Source: Aliishimia sp963721175 (GTDB lineage: Bacteria > Pseudomonadota > Alphaproteobacteria > Rhodobacterales > Rhodobacteraceae). Taken from it: a DNA stretch of 64,000 nucleotides. A program made the translations under genes and the position numbers. The notes below the pieces were generated by a model that saw only the letters and a list, made by a program, of their open reading frames with translations, ran no database searches and was not told the origin of the DNA. Location: contig CAVRIG010000017.1 in NCBI GenBank assembly GCA_963721175.1, positions 62,001 through 126,000 of the forward strand, given 5' to 3'. Below, piece by piece: positions 54,681 to 64,000 of this stretch (its first letter is position 1; every line of letters begins with the position of its first letter).

Positions 54681-57202
54681 ATGACCCTGGTCACACCCGA
54701 CGCACCCATCGCGGCGGAGAGCCATGGCGGGCGCGCGAAATGCCTGCAGCGCCTGGTCCGGCTCGACCTGCCGGTCCCGCCCACGGTGGCACTCTCCTTC
54801 GACGCGGTGAAGGCCATTGCGCATGGCAATTTGCCGGACGTGAACCGCATCGTGTCGCAGTTCCGGAACGGCCCGTTCCTGTGCGTGCGGCCATCGTCGG
54901 CGGATCCCGACTGGGGCGGGCCGGGCGCGATCCTCAACATCGGCATGAACGACAATCGGTACCGCGACATGTGGGACACGATGGGCAAGGACGCGGCCGC
55001 GACGCTCTATGCGCGGTTCGTGCAGGCCTATGCGGTGCATGTGGCGCGGCTCGATCCGGACATGTTCGACGACGTGTCCGACGATCCGCAGGCAGGCTTG
55101 CGCGAGTGCCTTGCTGGCCTACGAGGACGAGGCGGAAGAGGAGTTTCCGCAGGATCCGGCGCGGCAACTCTCGGACGTGCTGAAATCCATGGCCCGCGCG
55201 TGGGAGGGAACGTCGGCCCGGCTGTTGCGGCAGGCCCGCGGCGCGCCGCCCGATGCGGGTCTGGGCCTCGTGGTCCAGCAGATGGTGTTCGGCCTCGGCC
55301 AGGGGGAATGCGGCTCCGGCGTGCTGCAGCTCGTCAGTTCGTCGACCGGGCTGGAGCAGATCACGGGCAGGTATCTGTCGCAAAGCCAGGGGCGCGATGC
55401 CCTGGCGAAGGATTCAAAGGCGATCTACCTGACGCGCGATCCGCGGGGGCCGTCGCTGGAGGAGCTGGCGCCGGAGGCGTTCGCACGAGCTCACCGAACA
55501 CGCGCGGCTGATGCGCGGACGGCTGCGTGAGGAGATGCAGGTGGAATTCGCGCTGGAAAACGGCGCGGTGCACCTGCTGGACGGCGTGCGGGTGGCGCGG
55601 TCTGCCCGCGCGGCGGTCCGGATCGCGGTGCAACTGGCGCAGGACGGGATCATCCCGCATGAAGAGGCGGTGATGCGCATCCCGCCGCGCACGCTCAACG
55701 AACTCTTGCACAAGCACGTGGACCCCGAAGCGCAGCGCGACGTGATCGCCCGCGGGATCGCGGCGAGCCCGGGGGCGGCGACGGGCAAGGTCGTCTTCTC
55801 CTCGACGGCGGCGCAGGCGAGTGCGGCGCGTGACGAGCCTTGCGTGCTGGTCCGGCGCGAAACCAGCCCGGAGGATATCCGGGGGATGCACGTGGCTGCG
55901 GCGGTCCTGACCGAGCGGGGCGGCATCACCAGCCACGCGGCGGTGATCGGGCGCGGCATCGGCCTGCCCTGCGTGGTGGGGGCCAGCGACATCCGGTTCC
56001 AGACCCAGAAAAAGGCTCTGATCGCGCCGGACGGCCGGATCTTTCGCGAGGGCGACACGATCACGATCGACGGCAGCTCGGGGGATGTGCTGGCGGGCAG
56101 TCCGCCGCTTCTCGAAGCTGCACTGGATGACGCGTTTCAGTTGCTCATGGATTGGGCGGACGAGGCGCGCGACATCGGCATCCGCGCGAATGCCGACACG
56201 CCCGACGACGCGACCACGGCGCGCAAGTTCAATGCGCAGGGCATCGGGCTCTGCCGAACCGAGCACATGTTCTTCGAGGCGGACCGGCTGACGGTCATGC
56301 GCGAAATGATCTTCACCGAGGACGCCGATGATCGGCGGGCGGTGCTGGAGCGGTTGCTTCCGATGCAGCGCGACGATTTCACGGAGCTTTTCCGGATCAT
56401 GGAGGGTCAGCCGGTGTGCATCCGGCTCTTCGACCCGCCGCTGCACGAGTTCCTGCCGACCGACAAGGAAGGTCAGCGCGAACTGGCGGAGGCGCTGGGG
56501 CTGCACCTGTCGGACGTGACGCGGCGCATCGACGCGATGCACGAGTACAACCCCATGCTCGGGTTGCGCGGCGTCCGGCTGGGCGTGACCGTGCCGGAAA
56601 TCTACGAGATGCAGGCCCGCGCGATCTTCGAGGCGACGCTCGCCGCGAGCAAGGAGGGCGCGCCGGTCGTGCCCGAGATCATGATCCCGCTCGTCTCCGC
56701 CCGGCGCGAGGTCGAGCTCGTGAAGGCGCGGGTCGATGCGATCGCCGCGGCGGTCAGCGCGGAGAAGAACCAGCGGTTCAACTATCGCCTCGGCGTGATG
56801 GTCGAAACACCGCGCGCTGCCCTTCGCGCGGCGGAGATTGCGCAGCACTGCGCGTTCCTCAGCTTCGGCACGAACGATCTCACGCAGATGACCTATGGCC
56901 TCTCGCGAGACGATGCGGGCCGATTCATGTCGATCTACGTCCAGCAGGGTGTCTTTCCCGAAGATCCGTTCCATTCGCTCGACATCGACGGAGTGGGCGA
57001 GCTTCTGCAACTGGGTGCGGAGCGTGGACGAAGCGCACATCCGAACATCACCCTCTCGATCTGCGGTGAGCACGGGGGAAATCCGGAGTCGATCGCCTTC
57101 TGCCGGGCGGCGGGATTCGATTACGTGTCCTGCTCTCCGTTTCGCGTTCCGGTAGCAAGGCTTGCGGCCGCACAACTTGCGATTGCAGACAAGATAGGCT
57201 GA
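54681..57202 (+). CDS. Pyruvate phosphate dikinase-like PEP-utilising enzyme, frameshifted
   Basis: A protein of about 840 residues with the PPDK domain order. The N-terminal ATP-grasp is degenerate (SHGGRAKCLQRLVRLDLPVP; GPFLCVRPSSADPDWGG), then the phosphohistidine domain with the active His in TERGGITSHAAVIGRGIGLP, and the PEP/pyruvate-binding barrel (ANADTPDDATTARKFNAQGI; CRTEHMFFEADRLTVMREMI; MIPLVSARREVELV; FGTNDLTQMTYG; ICGEHGG with the catalytic Cys). Two frame breaks, near 55110 and 55485, are repaired by removing one base each. It follows glyS in this group. Function as a true PPDK is uncertain because of the N-terminal domain. Confidence 0.88.
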
Positions 57203-57366
57203 GCAAAGCCGCCAAAATCACCAGATCTTGTGGTTGTGACTTCGTTTACTGAGAGTTCGTCGGCGTGAATTTGCCGAATCGAGCGCGTTAACGTCCACTG
57301 CTGGACCGTTAACCTTTTTCAAGTTACCCCCACGCCGCTCGCTTAGAAATCAGAAAAGTTGGTCCG

Positions 57367-57999
57367 ATGCGCTGTTTTGCTGCCATTTTGATTGTGTTGT
57401 CCGCACTTCCGTTCGCGCATGCCGTCCAGGCATCCGAGGACACGGTGCAGGAGCTGAAATCCATCGAGGCGCGTGGTCTCGGTGCGCTGAATCCATCGCG
57501 CATCGACGAGTTGCTGAGCGCGCCGGCGCCACGCCACGCGGGCGTGGACTTCAGCCGGACCTGGCTGGACAGGCAGCCCAAGCCGAAGGGTGGCGAGGAG
57601 TGGAACTGCCTGAGCGAAGCGCTCTACTTCGAAGCGCGGGGCGAAACCGTGAGGGGCCAGTTCGCCGTCGCCGAGGTCATCCTGAACCGCGTCAGGAGCA
57701 CCCGGTTTCCGGATTCGGTCTGCGGCGTGATCCGGCAGGGAACCGGCAAGCGCCTCCAGTGCCAGTTCACGTATACCTGCGACGGGCACAAGGAAGTGAT
57801 CGCCGAACCGCGCGCCTATTCCCGCGTCTCGAAGGTCGCGCGCGCCATCCTCGACGGAAAGGTGCCAGCGCTGACCAACGGTGCCACGCATTATCACACG
57901 ACGGCGGTCCAGCCGCGCTGGTCGCGGAAGTACACGCGGACTGCGAAGATCGGCGTCCACATCTTCTACCGTCACACCTACCGGACCGCGTCGAACTAG
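57367..57999 (+). CDS. Exported SleB-type cell-wall hydrolase
   Basis: A 210-residue protein with a signal peptide (MRCFAAILIVLSALPFAHAVQA) and a C-terminal Hydrolase_2/SleB domain. The domain opens NCLSEALYFEARGETVRGQF, where the ALYFEARGE motif holds the catalytic glutamate, and continues AVAEVILNRVRS, FTYTCDGHKE and NGATHYHTTAVQP. SleB-like enzymes cut glycan strands of peptidoglycan. Non-spore alphaproteobacterial members are thought to help remodel the wall. The frame is intact. It stands alone before the folB-folP-glmM run. Confidence 0.9.
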   Translation: MRCFAAILIVLSALPFAHAVQASEDTVQELKSIEARGLGALNPSRIDELLSAPAPRHAGVDFSRTWLDRQPKPKGGEEWNCLSEALYFEARGETVRGQFAVAEVILNRVRSTRFPDSVCGVIRQGTGKRLQCQFTYTCDGHKEVIAEPRAYSRVSKVARAILDGKVPALTNGATHYHTTAVQPRWSRKYTRTAKIGVHIFYRHTYRTASN

Positions 58000-58130
58000 C
58001 TCTCCGTCCGTTTCGCCGCGCACGGCGCGCGGCAACCCGCCGATTTTCGATGCCGAAGCGGCGCCGACCGGTTTTGCGCTTGTCGCGTGTCTGCGGTATT
58101 GGAACGCATCTTCTGGCGGGAGGACGGCCC

Positions 58131-59067
58131 ATGAGTTCCGATATCAGACTGGCTTTTGCACATCCCAGCGAACGGGCGGAAGCGACCGCGACATCCGCCC
58201 CGCTGGACCGCATCTCCGTGCGCGACCTGGTCGTGGAGGTCGAGATCGGCGCGTTCCAGGCCGAGCGCGGCGTGACCCAGCGTATCCGGTTCAACATCGT
58301 CGTGGAGGTCCGACCGCTCTCCGGGCCGATCGATGACGATGTCGACCGAATCCTGAGCTACGACAAGGTGACGGAGGCGATTCATTATGAGACGGCGGCG
58401 CACCGCGTGAACCTGCTGGAAACGCTGGCTGAACGGGTCGCCGACAGGATTCTGGCGGAGCCGCAGGCGATGCGGGCCTTCGTGCGGATCGAGAAGCTGG
58501 ACCGCGGGCCGGGCGCGTTGGGGATCGAAATCGTGCGGAGCCGCGGCACCGCCCGCGCTGTCACCGCCGACGCCGACACGCCACGGCCGGAGATCGTCTA
58601 TCTCTCCAATGCGGCGATCGCCTCCGAGCATCTGACCGGCTGGATCGACCAGCTCGAGGCGATGGGCAAACCGCTGATCTTCTGCGTCGGTGCGGCCGAA
58701 CTGGATCTGCCGCAGGCAAGCCATCCCCTGGCGCAGCGGCGAATCGACCTGCTGGCCATCGAGCAGAACGCCTGGGTGCTGGCTGCTCGCGATGCGCGCT
58801 GCAAGGTGGTGGACACGCGCACCGAACTCGACTGGGCGATGCGCAACGGGCAGATCTGTGTCTGGGCGCCGTCGAAGATCGTGCTCGACACGGTCGACAG
58901 CCCGGCGACCCGCGCCGATGACGCGGTGGCGCTGGCGGCCTGGTTCGCGGCGACATTCGCGGCGCGAAGAGGTGCTGCTGATCGGCGAAGGCACGGTGCC
59001 GGCAGAAGAATTGGCCTGTCCGGTGCGCAGTCACCCGGCCGATGCCGCACGGCTTTCGGAGGAATGA
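58131..59067 (+). CDS. folB: Dihydroneopterin aldolase FolB with C-terminal extension, frameshifted
   Basis: Residues 20-145 form the FolB T-fold (ISVRDLVVEVEIGAFQAERG; DRILSYDKVTEAIHYETAAH; VNLLETLAERVADRIL), which cleaves dihydroneopterin. About 165 more residues follow that are not in ordinary FolB. That tail (RIDLLAIEQNAWVLAARDAR; ICVWAPSKIVLD; ADDAVALAAWFAATFAA; LLIGEG) recalls the small amino-acid-kinase-fold family near MfnE, but degenerate. One frame break near 58968 is repaired by removing one base. The stop overlaps the folP start by ATGA. Start ATG 58131 follows GGGAGG. Confidence 0.9.
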
Positions 59068-60088
59068 CGCGGTACTATCGTCCGATCGTCATGACCGATC
59101 CGGCCCGGCCGCCAGGCGCGATGCAACTCGCCGGGGGATGGGGCTGGTTCACCCATGCCGAGCAGTTGGCACGCGATGCCCCACCGCGAGTGATCGCGGC
59201 GCATGAGCTGCCCGATCCATGGCGCGACAGGCTGACCGCGCCGCGTCCCGGGATCTGTGGCCTGGCGCTGGACCGGCCTGTCGTGATGGGCATCCTGAAC
59301 GTGACGCCCGACAGCTTTTCCGACGGCGGCCGGTTCGCGGACAGCCAGGACGCGGTGATCGCGGGACGCTGACATGGTGGCCGCCGGCGCCGACATCCTC
59401 GACATCGGCGGCGAAAGCACACGGCCCGGATCCGCGCCCGTGGATGAGGCCGAGGAAATCCGGAGAACCGCGCCCGTCATCGAAGGCGCTCCGCGGGCAA
59501 GGCGTCACCGCGCCGATTTCCATCGACACGCGCAAGGCGGCGGTGGCCCGGGCCGCGCTCGATGCCGGGGCAGGGCTGGTCAACGACGTGGCGGGGTTCA
59601 CGTTCGATCCCGCGCTGGCGCCGCTCTGTGCCGACAGGCAAGTGCCGGTCTGCGTCATGCATGCGCAGGGCGATCCGGCCACGATGCAGAACGATCCGCA
59701 TTATGACGACGTCCTGCTCGACGTCTTCGATTTCCTCGCGGCCCGGATCGAGTCGCTGACGGCACAGGGCATTCCGCCCGCGCGCATCATCGCCGATCCC
59801 GGCATCGGTTTCGGCAAGACGCTGGCCCATAACCTGGCCATTCTGCAGCGGATCGGCCTCTTCCACGGGCTCGGGGTGCCGATTCTGCTGGGGGCCTCGC
59901 GCAAGCGCTTCATCGGAACGATCGGTGGTGCCCCCGCGTCGGATGCCCGTGCCCCGGGGTCGATCGCCGTCGCTCTTGCGGCTTTGGAGCAGGGCGTCCA
60001 GATTGTGCGCGTACATGATGTTGCGGACACGGTTCAGGCGATTGCGCTCTGGCGGTCGGTGCGGGCAGGGGAGCAGATCCATGGGTAA
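59064..60088 (+). CDS. folP: Dihydropteroate synthase FolP, frameshifted
   Basis: A TIM-barrel enzyme joining pterin and p-aminobenzoate in folate synthesis. An N-terminal lead of about 70 residues precedes the signature MGILNVTPDSFSDGGRF. Then, in other frames, ADILDIGGESTRPGS, SIDTRKAAVARAAL, LVNDVAGFTFDP, ADPGIGFGKT and ILLGASRKRFIG. Frame breaks near 59368 and 59490 are each repaired by removing one base. It is coupled to folB by ATGA and overlaps the glmM start by 8 bases, so folB-folP-glmM is one operon. Confidence 0.95.
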
Positions 60089-61420
60089 GCTGTTTGGAAC
60101 CGACGGGGTGCGCGGAACCGCCAACATGGGCCACATGACGGCCAGCAGCGCGCTTCAGATCGGCGCGGCGGTCGGACGGTACTTCCGAACGCGAAGGCGG
60201 TGTGAAGCGCGTGGTGATCGGCAAGGACACGCGGCTCTCGGGCTACATGTTCGAGAACGCGCTGACGGCGGGGCTGACCTCGACCGGCATGAGTGTCCTG
60301 CTGCTGGGTCCGGTGCCGACGCCTGCGGTGGGGCTGCTGACCCGGTCGATGCGCGCGGATCTGGGCGTCATGATCTCCGCCTCGCACAATCCCGCCGAGG
60401 ACAACGGCATCAAGTTCTTCGGGCCCGACGGCTTCAAGCTCTCCGACGCGGTCGAGGCCGAAATCGAGGCGCTCGTCGCGTCCGGCGTCGATCCGGTACC
60501 GGCGGCCGAGATCGGGCGGGCCAAGAGGATCGACGATGGCCGCTTCCGCTATGTCGAGCGGGTGAAGAGCACCTTCCCGCGCCAGATGCAGCTGGACGGT
60601 GTCAAGGTCGTCGTGGACTGCGCGCATGGTGCGGCCTATCGCGTGGCGCCCCAGGCACTTTGGGAGCTGGGCGCAGACGTGATCGAAGTCGGGGTCAGCC
60701 CGAACGGCCACAACATCAACCTCAATTGCGGGTCCACGTCTCCGCAAAGCGCGGCCCAAGCGGTGATCGCGCATGGCGCGGATCTGGGGATATGCCTCGA
60801 TGGCGACGCGGACCGGGTGATCCTGCTGGACGAAAAGGGACGCGTCGGCGATGGCGATCAACTCATGGCGCTGATGGCCGCGCGCTGGACGAGTGACGGG
60901 CGGCTGAAGGGCGGTGCGCTGGTCGCCACGGTGATGTCCAATCTGGGCCTGGAGCGGTTCCTGGCCGGGCATGGTGTCGGTCTTGAACGTACGGCGGTCG
61001 GCGACCGCTATGTCGTGGAACGGATGCGCGAAGGTGGCTTCAACCTGGGCGGCGAACAGTCCGGGCCATATCGTGATGACCGATCATTCCACGACCGGCG
61101 ACGGATTGATGGCGGGTCTGCAGTTTCTGGCCGAGATGGTGCACAGCGGCCGGCCCGCCTCCGAACTGCTTCATCAGTTCGATCCGGTGCCGCAGATGCT
61201 CAAGAACGTGCGCTATACCGCCGGCAAGACGCCGCTGGAGGAGGAGCCGGTTCAGGCCGCCATCCGCGCGGCGGAGGCGCATCTGGGCCGTTCGGGCCGG
61301 CTGCTGATCCGAAAATCGGGGACCGAACCGCTGATCCGCGTCATGGCCGAATGCGAAGACGAAACCATGCTGGCGAATGTCGTGAACAGCATCGTGGCCG
61401 AAGTCGAACGGGTCGCTTGA
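60081..61420 (+). CDS. glmM: Phosphoglucosamine mutase GlmM, frameshifted
   Basis: GlmM converts glucosamine-6-phosphate to glucosamine-1-phosphate for peptidoglycan precursors. It starts MGKLFGTDGVRGTANMG at 60081. The active phosphoserine loop is GVMISASHNPAEDNGIKFFG, the Mg loop DLGICLDGDADR, the sugar loop GGEQSGHIVM and the phosphate loop RKSGTEPLIRVMAE. Two frame breaks (near 60195 and 61067) are each repaired by removing one base. GGGGAGC lies before the start, inside the folP tail. It is the last gene of the folB-folP-glmM operon. Confidence 0.96.
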
Positions 61421-61561
61421 CCGACGACCGCCGTGTGAGGTGATCCCGGCGGGGGCGAAGTGTCCTCAGGTGCGACAATCTGCACGGGAACCGGCCTCCC
61501 GAGCCTGTCGTTACCCGTGCTGAACTTGAGTGAATACCAAACAATCTGATGGAGTAGCAGG

Positions 61562-61726
61562 ATGGACGCTTCCACCCTTTTGCCAGTTCTGGCCTTTGGC
61601 ACTCTGCTCGCTGTAGCAGTGTGGGGGCTGGTTTCGCAGAAAAAGACCGAAGAGCGCAGGAAGAACGGCGCAACCAAATCTACCTTGGCTGCGGACAAGA
61701 GGTCTGACGGAAAACCGGCCGATTGA
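61562..61726 (+). CDS. 54-residue single-helix membrane protein
   Basis: A small protein starting MDASTLLPVLAFGTLLAVAV and ending KRSDGKPAD, with one hydrophobic helix (residues 5-25) and a basic cytoplasmic tail (SQKKTEERRKNGATKS). GGAG lies 7 bases before ATG 61562, which supports translation. No family is recognised. It lies between glmM and convergent ilvC, and its coding stretch is compositionally milder in GC. Functional role unknown. Confidence 0.6.
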   Translation: MDASTLLPVLAFGTLLAVAVWGLVSQKKTEERRKNGATKSTLAADKRSDGKPAD

Positions 61727-61739
61727 TGTGATGATTGAC

Positions 61740-61765
61740 GCCGACCCGAGCTATGCCGGGTCGGC
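61740..61765. terminator. Hairpin between the small gene and ilvC
   Basis: GCCGACCCG (61740-61748) and CGGGTCGGC (61757-61765) form a perfect 9-bp stem with an 8-base loop. It lies exactly in the short gap between two convergent genes, where a shared bidirectional terminator is expected. No T-run follows on either strand, so the call is tentative. Confidence 0.5.
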
Positions 61766-61772
61766 GGAATCG

Positions 61773-62793
<1,021 letters not shown>

Positions 62794-62932
62794 CGGTCTC
62801 TCCCTTTCCGATTGTCTAATCTGGTGGGCACCATACGCTGCCCGTGCAGACGGCTTCACCTATGCCGATGGCACGCTGTTTGATAAATAGCGCTGGTTGA
62901 ATGCGTCGATTTTCTCGTAATCTGAAGAAATC

Positions 62933-63388
62933 ATGCTTGACGAAGTCGACAGACGCATTCTGCGCCAGTGGCAGGCGGACCCGTCGCTCGCGCCCGCGGA
63001 ACTGGCGGATCGGGCCGGCGTTACCTCCGCACAGGTCGCCCGTCGGGTCGCGCGGATGACGGATCTGGGCGTCATCGAGGCGGTGGGGACCGTGATAGAC
63101 TGGGCCGCACTCGGCTACACGGTGGAGGTCAGTCTGCGGATCACGCTCGACAAGACGGTGACCCGCGCCTTCGACGATTTTCTCGCAGAGGCGCGCAAGG
63201 TGCCGGAGGTGCTCGAGATCCAGACGTTTCTGGGACGGGTCGATGTGCGCCTCTCGGTGATCGCGCGCGACATGCCGCATTACCAGGCGGTCTATCGCGA
63301 CCGCATCCTGATGTTGCCGCACATCGCCGATATCGAGGCGCTGATGCACGTCGCGCGGATCAAGTCGGTGGAGGCGTTGCCACTATGA
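62933..63388 (+). CDS. Lrp/AsnC-family regulator, first of a pair
   Basis: A 151-residue regulator with an N-terminal helix-turn-helix (LAPAELADRAGVTSAQVARR) and a RAM-type C-terminal domain (VPEVLEIQTFLGRVDVRLSV). It starts MLDEVDRRILRQWQ at 62933. The 139-base gap to ilvC holds an imperfect dyad just ahead of the start (GATTT at 62908, AAATC at 62928), a place where Lrp-type proteins often bind. Its stop overlaps the next start by ATGA. The ligand is probably an amino acid, by family. Confidence 0.9.
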   Translation: MLDEVDRRILRQWQADPSLAPAELADRAGVTSAQVARRVARMTDLGVIEAVGTVIDWAALGYTVEVSLRITLDKTVTRAFDDFLAEARKVPEVLEIQTFLGRVDVRLSVIARDMPHYQAVYRDRILMLPHIADIEALMHVARIKSVEALPL

Positions 63389-63873
63389 CCCCGCTCGACG
63401 AGATCGACCGGGCCCTGATCCAGGCGCTAGCCCGCGACGCCCGACAGAGCGCGAGCGAACTCGGCCGCCGGCACGGCCTGTCGCAGCCGGCGACCTGGCG
63501 GCGGATCAAGCGGTTGCGTGAGGCGGGCATCCTGGGCCGCAAACGCCTGCGGCTGGCACCGGATAAGCTGGGGTTTGGCGTCACCGTCTTCCTCGGCGTG
63601 AAACTCGCGACCAAGGGCCGGGTCAGCCTGGAGGATTTCGAACGCGCCGCGTCGGCCATTCCCGAAGTGCAGACGGTGGAGCATGTGCTGGGTCTCTACG
63701 ACTACCGCCTGCGGGTCGTCGCGCGCGACCTGCCGGATTTCGAACGCGTGCTCCGGCGGCGGATCATGACACTGCCGGGTGCCGGTCAAGTCGAAGCCAA
63801 CGTGCTCCTGAGCGAGGAGCGGTTGCCAGGCCCCGTCGGCCCGGATTTACTCACCGATTCGGGGCGAGGTTAA
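63385..63873 (+). CDS. Lrp/AsnC-family regulator, second of a pair
   Basis: A 162-residue paralogue of the preceding gene. The helix-turn-helix is SASELGRRHGLSQPATWRRI and the RAM-domain has IPEVQTVEHVLGLYDYRLRV and LPDFERVLRRRIM. The two proteins share the same fold but little close identity by eye, so they may form a hetero-oligomer. The ATGA overlap at 63385-63388 implies coupled translation. Position divergent to ilvC suggests, but does not prove, control of that gene. Confidence 0.9.
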   Translation: MTPLDEIDRALIQALARDARQSASELGRRHGLSQPATWRRIKRLREAGILGRKRLRLAPDKLGFGVTVFLGVKLATKGRVSLEDFERAASAIPEVQTVEHVLGLYDYRLRVVARDLPDFERVLRRRIMTLPGAGQVEANVLLSEERLPGPVGPDLLTDSGRG

Positions 63874-63909
63874 CGCGGACTTCAGCATTTTCGCGCATCC
63901 ATTCCGTCC

Positions 63910-64000
63910 ATGTATAGTATCCGGGTCACCAATCGTCGTGATATCACCCGGCTCAGCGTCGCGCTGACGGTCGCGACGCTGAGCGTGGTCACTCTCATCA
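63910..64000 (+). CDS. Possible partial gene at the window edge
   Basis: A frame opens at ATG 63910 and reads MYSIRVTNRRDITRLSVALT, then a hydrophobic stretch VATLSVVTLI, to the end of the window. It could be the N-terminus of an exported or membrane protein. No ribosome-binding site is clear and only 30 residues are visible, so this is weak. Confidence 0.35.
   Translation, partial: MYSIRVTNRRDITRLSVALTVATLSVVTLI

Noticed and set aside
55361..57175. A 604-residue open frame antisense to the PPDK-like gene
   Set aside because: It mirrors a well-conserved enzyme, is rich in Arg/His/Asp/Val as GC-rich shadow frames are, and has no ribosome-binding site or domain.

Overview
The window reads as a chromosomal stretch of a GC-rich alphaproteobacterium of the order Rhodobacterales (Roseobacter-type Rhodobacteraceae). 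The grounds are the high GC content, gene orders typical of that group (hflK-hflC-DUF2065-htrA; glyQ and glyS separated by DUF6446 and DUF1206 genes and followed by a PEP-utilising enzyme; folB-folP-glmM; divergent putA and putR; divergent metF and metR), a double-hairpin intergenic repeat of a kind common in roseobacters, and a SAM-II-type riboswitch before metZ. I see no rRNA, CRISPR array, prophage, transposase or plasmid functions. This is housekeeping and metabolic DNA with about 56 protein genes and one tRNA-Leu(UAA).

Layout. 1-5.8 kb: 5' part of valS (minus), a repeat-bearing gap, a CoxL-like molybdenum hydroxylase large subunit and a DUF2235 hydrolase. 5.8-10.3 kb: PaaI thioesterase, metF with divergent metR, inositol monophosphatase, a GFA-family protein and a rhomboid protease. 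10.4-15.2 kb: putA with divergent putR, a TPR protein and tRNA-Leu. 15.3-23.6 kb: chemoreceptor, metG, MFS transporter, YceI, an ImuA-like SOS protein and an aldo/keto reductase. 23.7-31.3 kb: rpiA, gor, hflKC, htrA, a DnaE2 remnant behind an SOS box, and a ferredoxin. 31.9-41.1 kb: purD, xseA, an NuoE-NuoF-type diaphorase subunit, ftsY, an EamA transporter, ispZ and an ABM protein. 41.1-49.2 kb: alpha/beta hydrolase, riboswitch and attenuator, metZ, folE2, a histone-H1-like basic protein, trkH and a catalytically degenerate trypsin-fold protein. 49.4-57.2 kb: glyQ to glyS and a PPDK-like enzyme. 57.4-64 kb: SleB-type hydrolase, folB-folP-glmM, ilvC and a divergent pair of Lrp-type regulators.

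How genes work together. Methionine and one-carbon metabolism recurs: MetF makes methyl-THF under likely MetR control, MetZ makes homocysteine under a SAM riboswitch, and FolE2, FolB and FolP make folate. Proteostasis at the membrane is represented by HflK/HflC and HtrA, translation by ValS, MetG, GlyQ/GlyS and FtsY, and cell-wall supply by GlmM and the SleB-type hydrolase.

Sequence quality matters for every reader. Many essential genes (valS, putA, metG, purD, glyQ, glyS, folP, glmM, ilvC) are broken by frameshifts. In about thirty cases restored by hand, nearly all are repaired by removing one base, so they look like insertion-type sequencing errors rather than gene decay. These genes are therefore listed as CDS spanning the whole gene. 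The breaks are patchy: 42-49 kb is clean, whereas 10.4-13.8 kb and 18-21 kb are heavily affected.
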